DNA of 64,000 nucleotides, taken from the NCBI GenBank assembly GCA_045560765.1, contig JBJKZD010000009.1:434001-498000 (forward strand), given 5' to 3'. Position numbers and translations under genes: made by a program. The stretch is from UBA9926 sp913064795. GTDB lineage: Bacteria > Pseudomonadota > Gammaproteobacteria > Pseudomonadales > Azotimanducaceae. Under the pieces are notes generated by a model. The model saw only the letters and a program-made list of their open reading frames with translations. It was not told the DNA's origin and did no database searches. Below, piece after piece: positions 61,416 to 64,000 of this stretch (position 1 is its first letter; each line of letters opens with the position of its first letter).

Positions 61416-62957
61416 TCAGTAGTCTCGGTCTTCAAAGCTTGATTTTCTTTCCTTCATAAAAGCCTGCAGCGCTTCATCTAAGCCCTCATCGAGGGGTGGC
61501 GGCGCATAGCTTTCAAGCATTTGCTTCCACTGCTCATTGGCCCGGGTCTCAGCGGTCTTCGCGCCGTCTTGCTCCCACTGCTCAAAGCTATTGTTATCGG
61601 CGATCGTCGAGCGATAAAACGCGGTTTCAAAGTTGGCCTGAGTGTGCGCGGCGCCTAAAAAATGTGATCCAGGTCCGACTTCTTCGAGGGCATCAAGGGC
61701 TTGGGCGTTTTCCGAAAGGTCGACCCCCTGAAGCAGTACGTCGAGCATGTTGGCCTGATCAACATCCATCACAAATTTCTCGTAGCCCACAGATAGGCCG
61801 CCTTCGAGCCAACCCGCTGCATGAAGCATAAAATTGACGCCGCACAAGGCTGCTGTTTGCAATGTATTCGCCGACTCATACGCCGCTTGGGCATCGGGTA
61901 TTTTCGACCCGCAAAGGCCACCTCCTGACCGAAAAGGCACCCCCAGACGACGCGCCAATGCGGCCGCAAGATACATGATTTTGCTGGGTTCAGGGGTGCC
62001 AAAGGTGGGGGCGCCAGACTGCATGGAGACCGCCGCCGCAAACGTGCCGAAGATCACCGGAGCGCCCGGTCGCACCAGCTGAATATAGGCCAGGCCCGCC
62101 AGGGCTTCAGCAAGCACTTGGGTGACCGTGCCAGCGACGGTCACCGGGGACATCGCACCCGCGAGAATGAATGGGGAGATGAGCGTCGCTTGGTTATGCT
62201 GGGCATAAACCGTCGCCGCGCCCAGCATTGTGCCGTCAAAGGTTAAAGGAGAATTCACATTGATCAGACTCGACATGACAGTGTTTTGATCAAGGAAGGA
62301 TTCGCCGAACACCAATTTGCTCATATCCACACTGTCTTGCGCACGCTCTGCTGAGGTCACTGAGCCCATGTAAGGCTTATCACTGTACTTAATGTGGCTG
62401 TAGACCATATCAAAATGACGTTTGTTCACCGGCACATCCACCGGCTCACAGACTGTGCCCCCTGAGTGGTGCAGCCCCGGACTCATATAGGCGAGTTTGA
62501 CAAAATTTTCAAAATCTTTGAGCGTCGCATAACGACGGCCACCCTCTAAATCACGAACAAATGGCGAGCCGTAGGCTGGAGCAAGCACCAAGCGTTTACC
62601 GCCGATGACGACACTCCGATCTGGGTTGCGGGCGTGCTGAGTGTATTCAGAAGGGGCTGAGGCTTGAATAATTTCCCGACACATGCCCCGAGGAAAACGA
62701 ACCCGCTCACCATCGACATCAGCACCCGCTTGCTTAAATAGCGACAGCGCACTCGGGAAGTCTTTGAAGTCGACGCCAATCTCTTCGAGCACCCGATCGG
62801 CATTGCGCTCGATCAGCGCTAGACCTTCATCGTCAAGCAACTCGTAGTAAGGGATTTTTCTTTCGATAAAAGGCTTAATCGTTTCAACAGTACGACGCGA
62901 AGCTGCTCGCCCACTACGCCCGCCGGTGCGACCCTGAGATCTTCTAGCCATAGCCAT
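61416..62957 (-). CDS. MttB-family methyltransferase (non-pyrrolysine; glycine betaine type likely)
   Basis: A 513-residue trimethylamine methyltransferase-family protein: SPGLHHSGGTVCEPVDVPVNKRHFDMVYSHIKYSDKPYMG, VNSPLTFDGTMLGAATVYAQHNQATLISPFILAGAMSPVTVAGTVTQ, and GSHFLGAAHTQANFETAFYRSTIADNNSFEQWEQDG are family blocks. The whole frame has no internal TAG, so unlike MttB of methanogens it lacks pyrrolysine, as do the glycine betaine methyltransferases (MtgB) of bacteria. With SoxBDAG and the DMGDH-like gene downstream, glycine betaine to dimethylglycine is the best-fitting reaction. First gene of the 14-kb operon. Confidence 0.9.
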   Translation of the reverse strand: MAMARRSQGRTGGRSGRAASRRTVETIKPFIERKIPYYELLDDEGLALIERNADRVLEEIGVDFKDFPSALSLFKQAGADVDGERVRFPRGMCREIIQASAPSEYTQHARNPDRSVVIGGKRLVLAPAYGSPFVRDLEGGRRYATLKDFENFVKLAYMSPGLHHSGGTVCEPVDVPVNKRHFDMVYSHIKYSDKPYMGSVTSAERAQDSVDMSKLVFGESFLDQNTVMSSLINVNSPLTFDGTMLGAATVYAQHNQATLISPFILAGAMSPVTVAGTVTQVLAEALAGLAYIQLVRPGAPVIFGTFAAAVSMQSGAPTFGTPEPSKIMYLAAALARRLGVPFRSGGGLCGSKIPDAQAAYESANTLQTAALCGVNFMLHAAGWLEGGLSVGYEKFVMDVDQANMLDVLLQGVDLSENAQALDALEEVGPGSHFLGAAHTQANFETAFYRSTIADNNSFEQWEQDGAKTAETRANEQWKQMLESYAPPPLDEGLDEALQAFMKERKSSFEDRDY

Positions 62958-63309
62958 TACTCATCACCCTTGGGTGGCCTGAACGGACACTTTTTGCAGG
63001 GCAGATTTCTTTCTTATCGGAAATGATCTAGAGAGATTTCTCTGTAAAGATTAGAACTTTTCCGGCCTTATAAAGCGCGAGCGTAACGCATTTATTTCTC
63101 CTCAGCTATCATTAAATTGATATCCCTTTCGACCCTTTAAAAATGGGCGTTTACGGGAGATCCGAAGGCTACAAAACAGATTTTTTACAGCGTCTCACGC
63201 TTTTTTTGTGGCCGGGTCAGTGCTTGGTCTCCCAATCCCCAGACCCAATTTTAAATGCCCGTCTCGAACAGACTAAATACTGGTCTTGGACCCACAAACA
63301 GGGGTTGCT
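62958..63309. other. Intergenic leader region of the methyltransferase operon
   Basis: About 350 nt. AT-rich around 63010-63120, likely to contain the promoter of the 14-kb minus-strand operon. I looked for a glycine or cobalamin riboswitch here and saw neither conserved core. A plus-strand frame at 63143-63334 lacks protein features. Confidence 0.45.
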
Positions 63310-63519
63310 TCAACCGCGACACGCAGGACCGTGAATTTGAGGCCTTGGCGGTTTAACGCGCTGGTCGATTCGGCTGCCCTGGCGCTTCAGAAAACCGCAG
63401 CCCAACCCCAGAATAATGAGACCGGCAATGACGACGCCCGCGCTAATAAAGCCTGAACAAGAATCCGGAAATCTCTGGCTAAAAGCGGCGGGGGTTTTCG
63501 GGGATTGACAACCACCCAT
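63310..63519 (-). CDS. Possible small membrane protein
   Basis: A 69-residue frame with one hydrophobic helix (GFISAGVVIAGLIILGLGCGFL) followed by a basic KRQGSRIDQRVK end, so inside-positive topology is sensible. No family is recognised and no strong ribosome site precedes ATG 63519. It may be real or chance. Confidence 0.35.
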   Translation of the reverse strand: MGGCQSPKTPAAFSQRFPDSCSGFISAGVVIAGLIILGLGCGFLKRQGSRIDQRVKPPRPQIHGPACRG

Positions 63520-63564
63520 GATCGTTTGACGATGGTGAAAACACCTTTTACCTAGGGCCTAGTT

Positions 63565-64000
63565 ATGGCGTATGTCAACGATCGCACCGTCCACGATGCC
63601 GACGCGCACGTGATGGAGTTACCTCAGAAGATTCTCGACTACTTACCCAAGCATCAAATTCAGGCGTTTACTGAAAAAGCAAACAAACCCGTGACCGTCA
63701 GCCAGGATCTAGAGCGTGCGATTGCCTTGCAGGCTGACACCCGCTTTCGGGCAGAGGATGAGTCGCAGCTGATGCTACGGAAAAATCACTTGGCGCTGGG
63801 GGCTTTTATTCCAGAGGATCGCGTCAAGACCCTCGACTTATTGGGTTTTAGAAGTCAGCTTATTTTTACCACCGCTGCACTGGGTAATTTTGGTCTTGAT
63901 GAAAGAGACCCTAAGCTTGCTCAGGCCGCGGCCCGAGCGCATAACGCCATGAATACAGATTTTTGCGCCGTCGATGAGCGCATGCTCGCAACCGGCTATG
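63565..64000 (+). CDS. Amidohydrolase-family (amidohydrolase 2) protein, N-terminal part, cut by window edge
   Basis: The first 145 residues of a metal-dependent hydrolase: TVHDADAHVMELPQKILDYLP has the Asp-x-Asp-x-His start of the ACMSD/amidohydrolase 2 family. LGFRSQLIFTTAALG and AARAHNAMNTDFCAVDERMLATGY match the family's core. It runs off the right edge. Divergent from the methyltransferase operon; the substrate is unknown. Confidence 0.85.
   Translation, partial: MAYVNDRTVHDADAHVMELPQKILDYLPKHQIQAFTEKANKPVTVSQDLERAIALQADTRFRAEDESQLMLRKNHLALGAFIPEDRVKTLDLLGFRSQLIFTTAALGNFGLDERDPKLAQAAARAHNAMNTDFCAVDERMLATGY

Noticed and set aside
61416..62957. Pyrrolysine codon in the MttB-like gene
   Set aside because: No in-frame TAG interrupts the 513-codon frame.
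62958..63150. Glycine or cobalamin riboswitch ahead of the methyltransferase operon
   Set aside because: No conserved glycine aptamer or B12-box core could be found by eye.

Overview
The window looks like a chromosomal segment from an aerobic, probably marine, proteobacterium (my best guess is Gammaproteobacteria). The reasons are the gene content: SoxBDAG sarcosine oxidase, GcvT-type flavoproteins, non-pyrrolysine MttB homologues, DUF3604 lipoproteins, a membrane-anchored sulfatase and F420-type nitroreductase homologues. Coding density is ordinary for a free-living bacterium. The taxonomic call is inference only; there is no rRNA in the window.

Layout. 0-11 kb: a molybdopterin oxidoreductase cut by the left edge, a nitroreductase, a secreted 5'-nucleotidase, a RidA-like protein, an aldo/keto reductase, and an unknown protein-DUF4345-sulfatase-GST run. 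11.5-17.9 kb: a four-gene operon of two DUF3604 PHP-like lipoproteins, a parvulin-like foldase and a HupE/UreJ membrane protein, behind a perfect palindrome shared with a divergent TetR regulator. 18-25 kb: a redox/detoxification block on the minus strand with a DsbA/FrnE-like gene, an SDR, two nitroreductase-like proteins, a TetR regulator, a Dabb protein and an IorAB-type molybdenum hydroxylase. Two promoters in this block share a probable operator. 25-27 kb: a decayed integrase next to tRNA-Phe(GAA).

27-63 kb is the functional core and reads as a catabolic route for quaternary amines. Gamma-butyrobetaine hydroxylase makes carnitine. L-carnitine dehydrogenase and a BKACE/dehydrocarnitine cleavage enzyme would give betainyl-CoA. 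A 14-kb minus-strand operon (MttB-like methyltransferase, corrinoid protein, DUF1638 protein, 'virulence factor' protein, methyl-THF methyltransferase, ASKHA/RamA-like activase, dimethylglycine dehydrogenase-like flavoprotein, SoxB-D-A-G) would strip glycine betaine to glycine, with methyl groups going to tetrahydrofolate. A peptide-type ABC transporter, a second FAD-GcvT flavoprotein and accessory genes lie between. No betainyl-CoA thioesterase was seen.

The most notable observations are two probable selenoprotein genes that would be mis-annotated as truncated. One is a DsbA/FrnE-like protein whose active site reads U-P-W-C, with TGA at the first catalytic cysteine. The other is an AhpD/CMD-family protein whose CxxC reads C-F-T-U, followed by an 8-bp hairpin with a GGT loop. 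Both TGA codons are followed by a candidate SECIS hairpin whose apical loop lies 21-23 nt downstream.

Other points of interest: three pathway genes (BKACE, corrinoid protein, activase) each carry a single +1 frameshift, and a small secreted protein gene may carry a 1-nt deletion. These may be homopolymer sequencing errors or real decay. Five intergenic spots carry degenerate 13-17-bp tandem repeats with unrelated units, four of them in the leader just upstream of a start codon.
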